A stretch of DNA of 64,000 nt from Candidatus Aquidulcis sp. (GTDB lineage Bacteria; Chloroflexota; Anaerolineae; UBA4142): NCBI GenBank assembly GCA_020723345.1, contig DYJA01000008.1:57821-121820 (forward strand), written 5' to 3'. A model generated the notes under the pieces. The model was not told the DNA's origin. It ran no database searches and worked only from the letters and a program-made list of their open reading frames with translations. Below, one piece after another: positions 40,530-50,728 of this stretch. Every line of letters starts with the position of its first letter. The first letter of the stretch is position 1. The translations under genes were made by a program, and so were the position numbers.

Positions 40530-40835
40530 ATGGATATGGATCAAACAACCCGGTTCTCCGAGAGAACGCTGCCGGAGATTGCATCCATCTTGCAAATGCC
40601 GGTGGAGGAATTAGCGCGCGCCAGCGTGCGCGCGTACCTGCACATGCGACTCGCCCAAGTCGAATCTGCGCTCGGCGAGATCAAACAACGCTATCAAATT
40701 CATTCGAGCGCGGAAATGGAACAGTCCTATCGTGCGGGCACACTGGCGGAGAAAGAGTCCTGGGAAGATTTCTTCCGCCTGGATCACCTGGAAGCAGAAG
40801 AAGCGACATTGCGGCGTTCTCTTGAAAGTTTATGA
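40530..40835 (+). CDS. Probable antitoxin paired with a TumE-like toxin
   Basis: About 101 residues (Met two codons in is an alternative start). LPEIASILQMPVEELARASVRAYLHMRLAQVESALGEIKQRYQI is helical; the rest is acidic. Its stop overlaps the next start by four bases. The pairing with a DUF6516/TumE-like protein suggests antitoxin function; no independent motif proves it. Confidence 0.55.
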   Translation: MDMDQTTRFSERTLPEIASILQMPVEELARASVRAYLHMRLAQVESALGEIKQRYQIHSSAEMEQSYRAGTLAEKESWEDFFRLDHLEAEEATLRRSLESL

Positions 40836-41206
40836 GTTACGATTATTCCCCACTCATTCAGATTGCCCTCACCGAATTCAGCGACATTGTAACTCACGCG
40901 CATAACTTGAATGAAAACGCGCGTTTTTATCTAAACGACGGAACCTATGTTGATGTGTGGTATTCGCTCCGTCGTCCTGAACAGCGTTTTGCGTTTCACT
41001 GGGAACGCCGCGCAAAGGACGGAACGCTCTGGCGCTATGACAACATCCCCGACGCAAAATGGTCGTCAATCGCATCATTCCCCAAACACTTTCACGCAGG
41101 CAAAGAAGAAAACGTAGCCGCGCGCGATCTGAGCGACGATCCTCCGACCGCCCTGCGCGAGTTTTTGTCGTTCGTACGAAATCACTTACAAGGCAGAGGA
41201 GCATGA
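40832..41206 (+). CDS. TumE-like (DUF6516) toxin candidate
   Basis: 124 residues. FYLNDGTYVDVWYSLRRPEQRFAFHWERRAKDGTLWRYDNIPDAKWSSIASFPKHFHAGKEENV has the order of motifs seen in the DUF6516/TumE family (a strand with FLDV-like segment, YSYHW-like, RWDN-like, FPHHKH and EENV). Such proteins are the toxin half of small two-gene modules. The stop overlaps the rmlB start (ATGA), so it is translationally joined to a housekeeping sugar gene. Confidence 0.68.
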   Translation: MSYDYSPLIQIALTEFSDIVTHAHNLNENARFYLNDGTYVDVWYSLRRPEQRFAFHWERRAKDGTLWRYDNIPDAKWSSIASFPKHFHAGKEENVAARDLSDDPPTALREFLSFVRNHLQGRGA

Positions 41207-42222
41207 ACAGTTTACTGATCACCGGCGGCGCGGGCTTTATCGGCTCGAACTTTGTCCGCTACATTTTGAAACAATATCCCAACTACCGCGCGGTCGTCTT
41301 CGACAAGTTGACGTACGCGGGCAATCTCGACAATTTGCGCGACGTGGAAAAAAATCCGCGCTATGCGTTCGTGCGCGGCGACATTTGCGACGCGCCCGCG
41401 GTCGAGCGCGCGGTGCGCGAACACCGGATCGACACGATTGTCAATTTCGCGGCGGAGACGCACGTCGACCGCTCGATCATGGACGCGGACGCGTTCATCA
41501 AAACCGACATCTACGGCACGTATGTTTTGCTCGAAGCCGCAAAAAAATTCGGACTGCGCTATCATCAAGTCGGCACCGACGAAGTGTACGGCTGGGTCGA
41601 GCAAGGCAGATCCGGCGAAGATGACCGGCTCTTGCCGCGCTCGCCGTATGCCGCCTCAAAAGCCGGAGCCGATTTGCTGATTTACGCGTACGTCGTCACA
41701 CACAAAGTCGCGGCGACGATGACGCGCGGCGCGAACAACATCGGACCGTACCAATACCCAGAAAAAGTCGTGCCGCTCTTCGTCACGAACGCGATTGACG
41801 ACAAGCCCTTGCCGCTGTACGGCGACGGCAAGCAAGTACGCGATTACCAATTCGTCCTCGATCACTGCGAAGCGATTGACCTGGTTTTGCATCGCGGCAC
41901 GATCGGCGAATTGTACAATGTCGGCACAGGACAGGAAACTGAAAACATCGTGATGGCGCGAATGATCTTGAAAATGCTCGGCAAACCCGAATCGCTGATC
42001 CAGCCGGTCGCAGATCGCCCCGGACACGACCGGCGCTACGCGCTCGACGTGACGAAACTGCGCGGGCTGGGCTGGGAACCGGCGCACAACTTTGAAGAGG
42101 CGCTGCAAAAAACCGTCCAGTGGTACGTCGAAAACGAATGGTGGTGGCGCAAGTTGAAAAGCGGCGAGTATCTGGAGTACTACAAGAAGCAGTACGTCGA
42201 AAGAGAAGCCCGTTCAACGTAA
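41203..42222 (+). CDS. rmlB: dTDP-glucose 4,6-dehydratase
   Basis: 339 residues. It converts dTDP-glucose to dTDP-4-keto-6-deoxyglucose. LLITGGAGFIGSNFVRYIL is the NAD loop; the catalytic region has GTDEVYGWVEQGRSGEDDRLLPRSPYAASKAGADLL, with the YxxxK pair in PYAASK. GAGGAGC precedes the ATG, which overlaps the toxin-like gene's stop. An intrinsic terminator follows. Confidence 0.95.
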   Translation: MNSLLITGGAGFIGSNFVRYILKQYPNYRAVVFDKLTYAGNLDNLRDVEKNPRYAFVRGDICDAPAVERAVREHRIDTIVNFAAETHVDRSIMDADAFIKTDIYGTYVLLEAAKKFGLRYHQVGTDEVYGWVEQGRSGEDDRLLPRSPYAASKAGADLLIYAYVVTHKVAATMTRGANNIGPYQYPEKVVPLFVTNAIDDKPLPLYGDGKQVRDYQFVLDHCEAIDLVLHRGTIGELYNVGTGQETENIVMARMILKMLGKPESLIQPVADRPGHDRRYALDVTKLRGLGWEPAHNFEEALQKTVQWYVENEWWWRKLKSGEYLEYYKKQYVEREARST

Positions 42223-42237
42223 AGAGTTGCTTTCGCG

Positions 42238-42277
42238 AAAAAACACGCGAGGTGAAAATCACCTTGCGTGTTTTTTT
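42238..42277. terminator. Bidirectional intrinsic terminator between rmlB and pepF
   Basis: Arms AAAAAACACGCGAGGTGA and TCACCTTGCGTGTTTTTTT with a three-base loop. A-run on one side and T-run on the other allow it to end transcripts from both convergent genes. A second hairpin, AGTCGGGC/GCCCGACT, is at about 42297-42318. Confidence 0.88.
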
Positions 42278-42339
42278 ATCAGCGGGCTCTTTTGCGAGTC
42301 GGGCTCCCACGCCCGACTATTGCGACATGGGAGCCGCAA

Positions 42340-44181
<1,842 letters not shown>

Positions 44182-44230
44182 GTGTTACTCCTGATGAACG
44201 GGTTTGAAGCGGATGTAAACGGATAAAAAC

Positions 44231-44717
44231 CTATGCGCAAATTAGGTTGGCGTTTTCAAGTGATGGAACGGGACCCGAGTCTTTGGGACGCCAAATGTAA
44301 CGGTGAATGTGCTTGCGCCATTCTTGTACGTCTTTGGGCGCTAGTTTGCGTTCGTACTGCAATCGCTTGCGCCCAAAATTGAATAAGTCCGACTTGTAAT
44401 TTGGTCGCGCCAAGATAAGAAAGAACTTGCCATTCTTCTTCGTCGGTCAGCATGTGAGAGAATGCTTTGTCCTCGACGACGACACAATGCTCTACGAGGT
44501 GGTCGAGATACAAATTGCCAATCCAAACGTCTCCATCGCACACTCTGACTTTGTGTTCCTCCGAAACGTGGAATCCCTCTTTCCTCATCTCCGCCGTCAA
44601 GGCGCGCTGATAATGTTTCTCGCGCAAGCCAGGTCCCAAACGCGACTGCACGCGCATCGCGCAACCAATAATGCGATAGGTGATGTCTGCGTGCGGAATG
44701 GATGGGTCAAGTGGCAT
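44231..44717 (-). pseudogene. GxxExxY protein, frameshifted
   Basis: The first frame (44717 to about 44382) reads ITYRIIGCAMRVQSRLGPGLREKHYQRAL with the GLREKHY signature and EDKAFSHMLTDEEEWQVLSYLGATKLQVGLI, normal for GxxExxY proteins (a PD-(D/E)XK-like nuclease fold). The expected continuation NFGRKRLQYERK is found in another frame from about 44380 to 44231. Removing a single base near 44381 restores one protein of about 160 residues. Either a real frameshift or a sequencing error. Confidence 0.75.
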
Positions 44718-44727
44718 GTATTCCTCC

Positions 44728-44797
44728 GGTAGCGGATATGAAGCGAATATAATCGGATGCAGTCCGTACGTATCCGCTTGAATTCGCTTCCCATCCG
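44728..44797. repeat. Word repeat of the GCGGATATGAAGCGAATATAATCGGATG family
   Basis: GCGGATATGAAGCG and complementary CGCTTGAATTCGCTTCCCATCCGC words, filling the spacer; a degenerate piece (GAAGCGGATGTAAACGGAT) is at 44209-44227 on the other side of the GxxExxY gene. Confidence 0.65.
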
Positions 44798-44798
44798 C

Positions 44799-45899
44799 TC
44801 AATAAGACCGAACCGCCTCCGCAATCATTTCCACTTGTTGGTCACTCAACTCGGGATACATCGGCAGCGACAATTCTTCATCCGCAACTTGCTCGGCGTG
44901 CGGGAAATCGCCGCGCTGGTAACCCAGGTTCGCGTTCACCGGTTGGAGATGCAGCGGAATCGGATAGTGGATGCCGGTCTCGATGCCGCGCGATTTCAGG
45001 TGCGCGCGCAACCCATCGCGATTTCCCGAAGGGACGCGCACCGCGTAGATGTGATACACCGGCGAAATGTGCGGCGGCACGTACGGCGGAACGACGGCGC
45101 TGTTCGTGAGCAATTCGGTGTAGTAATCCGCAATCGCGCGGCGGCGCGCGTTCCACGCGTCGAGATGCGGCAACTTCGCGCCGAGAATCGCAGCTTGGAG
45201 CGCGTCGAGCCGATAGCCGTAGCCGACGACGAGATGCTCGTACTTGTCGCGGCGACCGTGATCGCGCAACAGACGCGCGCGCGCGGCAAGTTCGTCATCG
45301 TTCGTGACGAGCGCGCCCGCGTCGCCGTACGCGCCGAGATTCTTGCTGGGGAAAAACGAAAAGCACGCGATGTCGCCCATGGTCCCGGCGCGCTTGCCGC
45401 GATACTCCGCGCCGTGCGCCTGCGCTGCATCTTCGATCACGCGGAGGTTGCGCGTGCGCGCGATTTCCAAAATCGGATCCATCTCCGCGGGCTGACCGTA
45501 AAGGTGTACCGGGATGATCGCCTTGGTGCGCGGCGTGATCGCGCGTTCAACCGCGCGCGGATCGAGGTTGTACGTGCGCGGGTCAATGTCCACCAGCACC
45601 GGGCGCGCGCCGATCACCGAAATGCCTTCCGCGGTTGCGACGAAAGTGTGCGTCGTCGTGATCACTTCGTCGCCGGGCTTCACGTCGCACAGCAAGAGCG
45701 CGAGGTGCAGCGCGGCAGTCCCACTGTCCAAGCCGACGCAATGCTTGGCGCGGCAAAACGCGGCAAAGTTCGTTTCAAACTCGGAAACTTCTTTGCCGAG
45801 AATGAACGAGGCGTTGCCGATGACGCGCTGAATCGCCGCGTCGATTTCCGGTTTGATTGCGGCATATTGGGCTTTGAGGTCTACGAGGGGAATGGGCAT
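44799..45899 (-). CDS. DegT/DnrJ/EryC1/StrS-family aminotransferase
   Basis: 366 residues, PLP-dependent nucleotide-sugar aminotransferase or dehydratase. MPIPLVDLKAQYAAIKPEI start, HCVGLDSGTAALHLAL PLP-phosphate region, VIEDAAQAHGAEYRG with the PLP-contacting Asp, and the Schiff-base Lys in FSFFPSKNLGAYGDAGAL (about residue 187). Relatives such as WbpE/WlbC work with a hexapeptide acetyltransferase, and such a gene lies at 50729. The sugar substrate is not known. Confidence 0.9.
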   Translation of the reverse strand: MPIPLVDLKAQYAAIKPEIDAAIQRVIGNASFILGKEVSEFETNFAAFCRAKHCVGLDSGTAALHLALLLCDVKPGDEVITTTHTFVATAEGISVIGARPVLVDIDPRTYNLDPRAVERAITPRTKAIIPVHLYGQPAEMDPILEIARTRNLRVIEDAAQAHGAEYRGKRAGTMGDIACFSFFPSKNLGAYGDAGALVTNDDELAARARLLRDHGRRDKYEHLVVGYGYRLDALQAAILGAKLPHLDAWNARRRAIADYYTELLTNSAVVPPYVPPHISPVYHIYAVRVPSGNRDGLRAHLKSRGIETGIHYPIPLHLQPVNANLGYQRGDFPHAEQVADEELSLPMYPELSDQQVEMIAEAVRSY

Positions 45900-45926
45900 T
45901 GGAACTCCGTCATTGGGTGATTTTCG

Positions 45927-47804
45927 TTAAGGCAGGTGTCCGTAGTTCAACCCCTGCTCGGTCTTCGAGATTAACGCATACGAGAACGGCTTTTGTTCGA
46001 TGACCTTTATAAAATTGGACTTGATTGGTTTGCAACTGGCGCGTTTGATGTCAATCCGCACAACTTCGGCGTTGGGAAAATCTGGAAAATCCGCTGTCCA
46101 ACCGGTTAATTCCTCAAGCCACGCCAACAGTTTTTGTAAACGTTGCCATTGTTCATTATCGGTTGGGTTGTCAGTCTTGCATTGCGAATGTCGGGTGAAA
46201 CCCAGGGCTTGAATTTGATCGCCTAACTGCGCTTGCCATCGTAACAGGCGCTTTGACGATGCCGCCGCAAGCGCTTTGCAAAGTGGGTAGATCGGCGAAC
46301 GCTCGTCATCTGAACCACCGAGCCATTCCAGCCAATCCAACGCATTCTTTTCGTAGGTGAACGCGCTTTGCAGCGACGAGTCAACCTGTATCAGCAGTGG
46401 GATAAAATCGCGAGAGGGACGATAATCTTTCAAGTCGCCCCAAGCACTGTAGCACGCCAACAATAAATGAACCGTGCCGAATGGATACTTGCGTCCAAAT
46501 TCCTTCAGTGTGAAGCCACGAATCAGGTTGGGATTAAAGGATTGGGCATCAGGTCCCTCGCATTCTGGAATAGGAGTGTCCTTGCCCCATTTGAGCATGT
46601 GATGACCAATGCTGGGCAAGTGCTTGCGATAAATGTCGTGGTCAACGAAAGTAGGTTTCGTCGCATCCAAGTTGCTGTACTCTTTCAGAATCCACAACGT
46701 ACTTGCATCATAAAAACCGGCCACCTCCCATTTCCATAGATGTCGAAGTAGCAATGCGGATAACACACCATCCAAGTCAGGGCTAATGACCATTGGTTGC
46801 TTCTTGCGGCGTAACCAACCCGCCTGCTTCTTCAGAGTATTGTAATCGCAACGCTCTGGCGTCTCTGTCGTGTACTCTTGCCGCGCTTCGTGGGTTGTCT
46901 CGAAGAGAGTCATTTGTCCCTTCTTTCGTTTGTGGTTCTCAAGACTGCGCTGATAGGGTGAGTCAGTTACGGGTACCTTTTCGTAAACAGGGATCAACTG
47001 ATCGCGCAACCGTAACGGTTCGTCGAGTCGTTGCAAAGCCACTTCGACATACTTGGCTTGGAGCTCGTAGCCATAGTAATTGCGTTCCATGGCGTGGGCA
47101 ACTTTGGTTGTCGTACCGATCCCATTGAACGGATCGAGCACCGCATCCCCAACATAGGAATAAAGCATAATGAGGCGATATGGAATCTCCTCTGGGAATG
47201 GGCAAGGATGCGGCAGATAGTTTGGCGGAACAGGCGCAATATGCCAAATGTTGTTCGCAACTTCGCGTGTGAAAATGAAGTTGATGTCGTATCTACTGCG
47301 CTCTTTTTCATCTTCCGTTTGCTCTGCGTAGATACGCGGTCCCGGTTTGCGGAGGACCAAGATATTCTCAGTCATAATGTTCGGACAATAGTAACCGGGG
47401 AACGGATGCTGAATGGTCACTCCGGCACGTTTGACCCCACCTGTCACCTTTGACCAAACGATATCTTCATGAAATTCATAGCCCGATTTTACCAGGAGGG
47501 TGGCCAAATGTTGTGGCAATGGGTACTGTTTACGTTCGTTCAAAATAGTTCCGATAATGATCGCGCAAAATCCTCCCGGTTTGATTTTGCGAAAGACCTC
47601 CGCAAAGCAGACCTGTAACCAGTCAAGGTATTCCTCATAGGTTCCGCCGCGACGCGTGCGGTACCATTCCGTCGGGTCGGCGATGTGCTGTTCGTAGTCA
47701 ATCGCGTTCCAATAGGGAGGACTAGTCAGAACGAGCGCAACCGATTCGTCAGGAACTTCGTCCATGTGTTCGCAGGATTTACAGAAAATGCCACTCATCG
47801 TCAT
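45927..47804 (-). CDS. DNA methyltransferase (TSPPY type) with extra C-terminal DHH-like domain
   Basis: About 625 residues. The N-terminal half has the catalytic motif IV TSPPYW (about residues 27-32) and later the SAM-binding DPFNGIGTTTKVA (about residue 225), the order of beta-class amino-methyltransferases; SPPY is most common in N4-cytosine enzymes. After a linker the C-terminal about 300 residues contain VISPDLDGVLSALLLRHLW and FVDHDIYRKHLPSIGHHML, which recall the D-x-D-G and DHH-like motifs of DHH phosphoesterases. That second assignment is inference. No restriction endonuclease is adjacent. It starts five bases after the small zinc-ribbon gene. Confidence 0.75.
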   Translation of the reverse strand: MTMSGIFCKSCEHMDEVPDESVALVLTSPPYWNAIDYEQHIADPTEWYRTRRGGTYEEYLDWLQVCFAEVFRKIKPGGFCAIIIGTILNERKQYPLPQHLATLLVKSGYEFHEDIVWSKVTGGVKRAGVTIQHPFPGYYCPNIMTENILVLRKPGPRIYAEQTEDEKERSRYDINFIFTREVANNIWHIAPVPPNYLPHPCPFPEEIPYRLIMLYSYVGDAVLDPFNGIGTTTKVAHAMERNYYGYELQAKYVEVALQRLDEPLRLRDQLIPVYEKVPVTDSPYQRSLENHKRKKGQMTLFETTHEARQEYTTETPERCDYNTLKKQAGWLRRKKQPMVISPDLDGVLSALLLRHLWKWEVAGFYDASTLWILKEYSNLDATKPTFVDHDIYRKHLPSIGHHMLKWGKDTPIPECEGPDAQSFNPNLIRGFTLKEFGRKYPFGTVHLLLACYSAWGDLKDYRPSRDFIPLLIQVDSSLQSAFTYEKNALDWLEWLGGSDDERSPIYPLCKALAAASSKRLLRWQAQLGDQIQALGFTRHSQCKTDNPTDNEQWQRLQKLLAWLEELTGWTADFPDFPNAEVVRIDIKRASCKPIKSNFIKVIEQKPFSYALISKTEQGLNYGHLP

Positions 47805-47808
47805 CTGC

Positions 47809-48021
47809 CTAATCGAATGGCTCCACTTCTGCGTATCCGCAGTGTGAACACCTGAGATGATAGGCAATTCCTTCTGGATACAGAGAGGATGTTCGCATTA
47901 TCATCATCTCCCCTTGCTGGCAACGCGGGCATTTCCCATAGGTGTTTGGCTCTTGTAGCATTTGCCTAATGTGTCGTTGGTGGTGTTCCATCTTCTTGAG
48001 CAATTGTTTGCGCGTCTCCAT
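47809..48021 (-). CDS. Small zinc-ribbon protein
   Basis: 70 residues. METRKQLLKKMEHHQRHIRQML is helical, followed by CPRCQQGEMM...LRCSHCGYAEVEPFD, two CxxC pairs that form a zinc ribbon. The start is set by AAAGGAGAA; an earlier ATG lies upstream of that site. It is the first gene of a two-gene unit with the methyltransferase. An IS element lies about 67 bases upstream and may have separated the pair from its native promoter. Confidence 0.68.
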   Translation of the reverse strand: METRKQLLKKMEHHQRHIRQMLQEPNTYGKCPRCQQGEMMIMRTSSLYPEGIAYHLRCSHCGYAEVEPFD

Positions 48022-48087
48022 CGGATTTTCTCCTTTCCATGACATTGGAAACAGCCCTGGGTACTCCGTGATTTGATTATTCTAACT

Positions 48088-49672
48088 AGTTCTTGTTGGG
48101 AAACCCTTTGCAGGGTCACATTTTGCATTTCTTGGCGGAACGGCGCGGGCGTGTGAGCGCCGTTGCGATGACCATCAAATTGTTGGCGATCACGCCCCAG
48201 CCCAACCAGCGTTCCATCCCGGTCTCGCCGCGATTGAGACACCGATCCAACGCGCGTGCGCGCCGCAAATGACTGATGCGTCCTTCAACTCCTGACCGCC
48301 AGCGCCGCACCGCTTTGAACCAGGGCTGCGCTTCAAAACGTTGCCGCGCGCGGCTCTTCGCGCCGGGTTTGGGTAACACGACTTGTTTCACACCCAGGTC
48401 TTTCGCCGCTTGTTCGTTCTCCGGGGAATACACCCCGCGATCCGCTGTCGCGATCTTCGGCGGATGTCCGAACAATTTCCGCTGATGCTTGAGACTGGGC
48501 AACCAATAGTTCGCTTCGGGGGGATTGCCCCGCAACAACCGATAGTCCGTGATGATCCCCCCGTCACTTTCACAATACCAGACCTTCCGGCCGAATTCCG
48601 TTTCCTTGGGACGCGCCTTCCCGCGTTGGATGATCGCGGTGTGCGGCTCGAAGAGACTGACGATTTTGTCGGACGCCGGCACGTCTTCGTGGTGAAAGAC
48701 CCGGCGCGTGGTTTGGTTAATGACTTGGCACACCAGCGGCAGGTAGTGCTCGAGCGTCGCCACCAACGCCAATGCTGCCAGGGTCGCATGTTCTTTCAAG
48801 CGCACGACGATGTCCCACGCGTGCGCGACGCTTTCTTCCGTCAGCTTAACCAGACGGCGATAGAGCTTGTGCGCCTTATTTTCAAGGGTTTTTTGACCCT
48901 TCGTCCCGCGCAGTCGCTGGGCAATCTGACGCGCCAGATGCTTGGCTTGCCGATGCGAATCGCGGAACAAGCGTTTGTCTGCCGCCGTGCGCGGTTTGAG
49001 CAGTCGCCGCGCCGCCGCCAACGTCCGCCCAATGACGCGCAGGCTGTCCGCGAGCAGACTGCTGTCGGTGGGATAGTGAATATGCGTTTCAGTGACCGTG
49101 CCATCCGCGCGCAGTTTCTGACCCTGGGTCACTCCTTCGCGCTGAGCTAGGCGCACCACGCGATCATTGATGCGATGGAGCGTGGCCGGACGAATCAACG
49201 CCTCGCGGTCGCGCAAGGTGGAAAAGTTGGGACAGGATTGCCTGTCGAGCGCACAGAACCAGCGCCATTGCATACTGCCGTTGATTTCTTTCGCGGCGGC
49301 GCGATAACTCCAGTTCTTCAAACGGCGTGCCACGGCGACGCGCAACGTGACCTCGACGGGAGTTGCCGGGCGACCGTTCCACAACGCTTGGGGCGCTGAC
49401 AGCGCCAAGTCGTTGGCGACCAGTAGAATCAATTGGCGATCTTGGAGCAAGCGGTCGATGACGACCAACTGGGGATCGCGTTTGATAAAGGGCGTGAGCG
49501 CCAGAAAGTCTGGCTGGCGCGGATATGCTATAATCAGCATGGAGCCTCCTGGTGGTAAAGATCAAGGATGTGGTATCCTGATCTTACTCCAGGTGGCTCA
49601 TTCCGCCAGATCTGACGTGGGCTACCCGCAGTTGCTCAGTTATCAGGCAAACGGGGTTTCCCAACAAGAACT
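48088..49672 (-). mobile_element. Insertion sequence, 1585 bp, 19-bp inverted repeats, 4-bp target duplication
   Basis: Inverted ends of 19 bases (AGTTCTTGTTGGGAAACCC at the left and its exact complement at the right) bound one transposase gene. The target AACT is duplicated at 48084-48087 and 49673-49676. The intact ends, intact gene and perfect duplication suggest recent insertion. The transposase resembles ISNCY-type DDE enzymes, but the family is not certain. Confidence 0.9.
48116..49540 (-). CDS. DDE transposase of the IS element
   Basis: 474 residues with AGGAGGCTCC upstream of the ATG. The likely catalytic triad is Asp in LRADGTVTETHIHYPTDSSLL, Asp in IATADRGVYS and Glu in WRSGVEGRISHLRR. 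The N-terminal region RPATPVEVTLRVAVARRLKNWSYR is the usual helix-rich domain of IS5/IS1182/ISNCY-like transposases. It spans almost the whole element. Confidence 0.88.
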   Translation of the reverse strand: MLIIAYPRQPDFLALTPFIKRDPQLVVIDRLLQDRQLILLVANDLALSAPQALWNGRPATPVEVTLRVAVARRLKNWSYRAAAKEINGSMQWRWFCALDRQSCPNFSTLRDREALIRPATLHRINDRVVRLAQREGVTQGQKLRADGTVTETHIHYPTDSSLLADSLRVIGRTLAAARRLLKPRTAADKRLFRDSHRQAKHLARQIAQRLRGTKGQKTLENKAHKLYRRLVKLTEESVAHAWDIVVRLKEHATLAALALVATLEHYLPLVCQVINQTTRRVFHHEDVPASDKIVSLFEPHTAIIQRGKARPKETEFGRKVWYCESDGGIITDYRLLRGNPPEANYWLPSLKHQRKLFGHPPKIATADRGVYSPENEQAAKDLGVKQVVLPKPGAKSRARQRFEAQPWFKAVRRWRSGVEGRISHLRRARALDRCLNRGETGMERWLGWGVIANNLMVIATALTRPRRSAKKCKM

Positions 49673-50651
49673 AACTATGCCCCAACACCGGATGCGGCAC
49701 GTACGGCGCTTCGATGTACTTGCGCTCGTCATCCGTCAACTTGATTTCGAGCGCGGCAAGCGCTTCCGGCAAGTGATGTGGTTTCGTCGCGCCGATGATC
49801 GGCGCGGTGATCTCCGGTTTGTTCAGCATCCACGCGAGCGCGATCTGGATCGGCTTGACGCCGCGCTTCTTCGCGAGTTCTCCCACGCGTTCCGCGATCA
49901 CAAAATCTTCGTCGCGGTAATAAAGTTCGTACGCGTACGGATCGTCTTTCGCGCGCGCGGTCTCGCCTTTCTTGTCGCGCGTACGATTGCCGGCGAGAAA
50001 ACCGCGTGCGAGCGGACTCCACGGCGTCAGCGCGATTCCTTCGGCGCGGCAGAGCGGAATCATCTCGCGTTCCTCTTCGCGGTAAACCAGGTTGTAGTGA
50101 TTTTGCATCACGACGAAACGCGCCCAGCCGCGCGCATCGGACATGGACAACGACTTGGCGAATTGCCACGCGAACATGGACGACGCGCCGACGTACCGCG
50201 CCTTGCCCGCGCGCACGACATCATTCAGCGCGTCGAGCGTTTCTTCGATCGGCGTCTCATAGTCCCAGCGATGGATCATGTACACGTCCACGTAATCGGT
50301 GCCGAGCCGCCGCAACGACGCGTCAATCGAAGCGAGAATGTGCTTGCGCGACAAGCCGCGATCGTTCGGTCCATCACCCATGCGATTGAACACCTTGGTC
50401 GTGATGACGACTTGATCGCGCGTTGTGAAATCGCGCAGCGCGCGTCCCAATACTTCTTCGCTCGCGCCGTTCGCGTACATATCAGCCGTGTCGAAATAAT
50501 TGATGCCGGACTCAAGCGCGCGCTTGATGAACGCGCGGCTCGGCTCTTCGTCCAACACCCACGCGCGCCATTGCGACGTGCCGTACGACATGCAGCCGAG
50601 GCAGAGGCGCGAGACTTTGATCCCGGTTTTGCCGAGGTTGACGTATTCCAT
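49671..50651 (-). CDS. Aldo/keto reductase
   Basis: 326 residues, NADPH-dependent TIM-barrel reductase of the YajO/YhdN-like group. MEYVNLGKTGIKVSRLCLGCMSYG start, catalytic Asp/Tyr in NYFDTADMYANGASEEVLG, YVDVYMIHRWD with the His, and IPLCRAEGIALTPWSPLARGFLAG. The TAG stop lies across the IS junction: the base T is from the duplicated target and AG from the IS end. The uninterrupted site also gives TAG, so the protein is complete. Confidence 0.92.
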   Translation of the reverse strand: MEYVNLGKTGIKVSRLCLGCMSYGTSQWRAWVLDEEPSRAFIKRALESGINYFDTADMYANGASEEVLGRALRDFTTRDQVVITTKVFNRMGDGPNDRGLSRKHILASIDASLRRLGTDYVDVYMIHRWDYETPIEETLDALNDVVRAGKARYVGASSMFAWQFAKSLSMSDARGWARFVVMQNHYNLVYREEEREMIPLCRAEGIALTPWSPLARGFLAGNRTRDKKGETARAKDDPYAYELYYRDEDFVIAERVGELAKKRGVKPIQIALAWMLNKPEITAPIIGATKPHHLPEALAALEIKLTDDERKYIEAPYVPHPVLGHS

Positions 50652-50659
50652 GTTTTCCC

Positions 50660-50727
50660 CCGTAATCAGTCAATCAGTTGACCAGCTGACCGATTGCCTG
50701 GTTGCCTGATCGTCTGATTGACCGATC
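50660..50727. repeat. Word repeat of the CAATCAGTCAATCAG family
   Basis: GTAATCAGTCAATCAGTTGACC followed by complementary GATTGCCTGGTTGCCTGATCGTCTGATTGACC words in the spacer between the acetyltransferase and reductase genes. Confidence 0.75.
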
Positions 50728-50728
50728 C

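Noticed and set aside
49671..50651. Aldo/keto reductase truncated by the IS element
   Set aside because: Rebuilding the empty site by removing the IS and one target copy gives the same stop codon, so the gene is intact.
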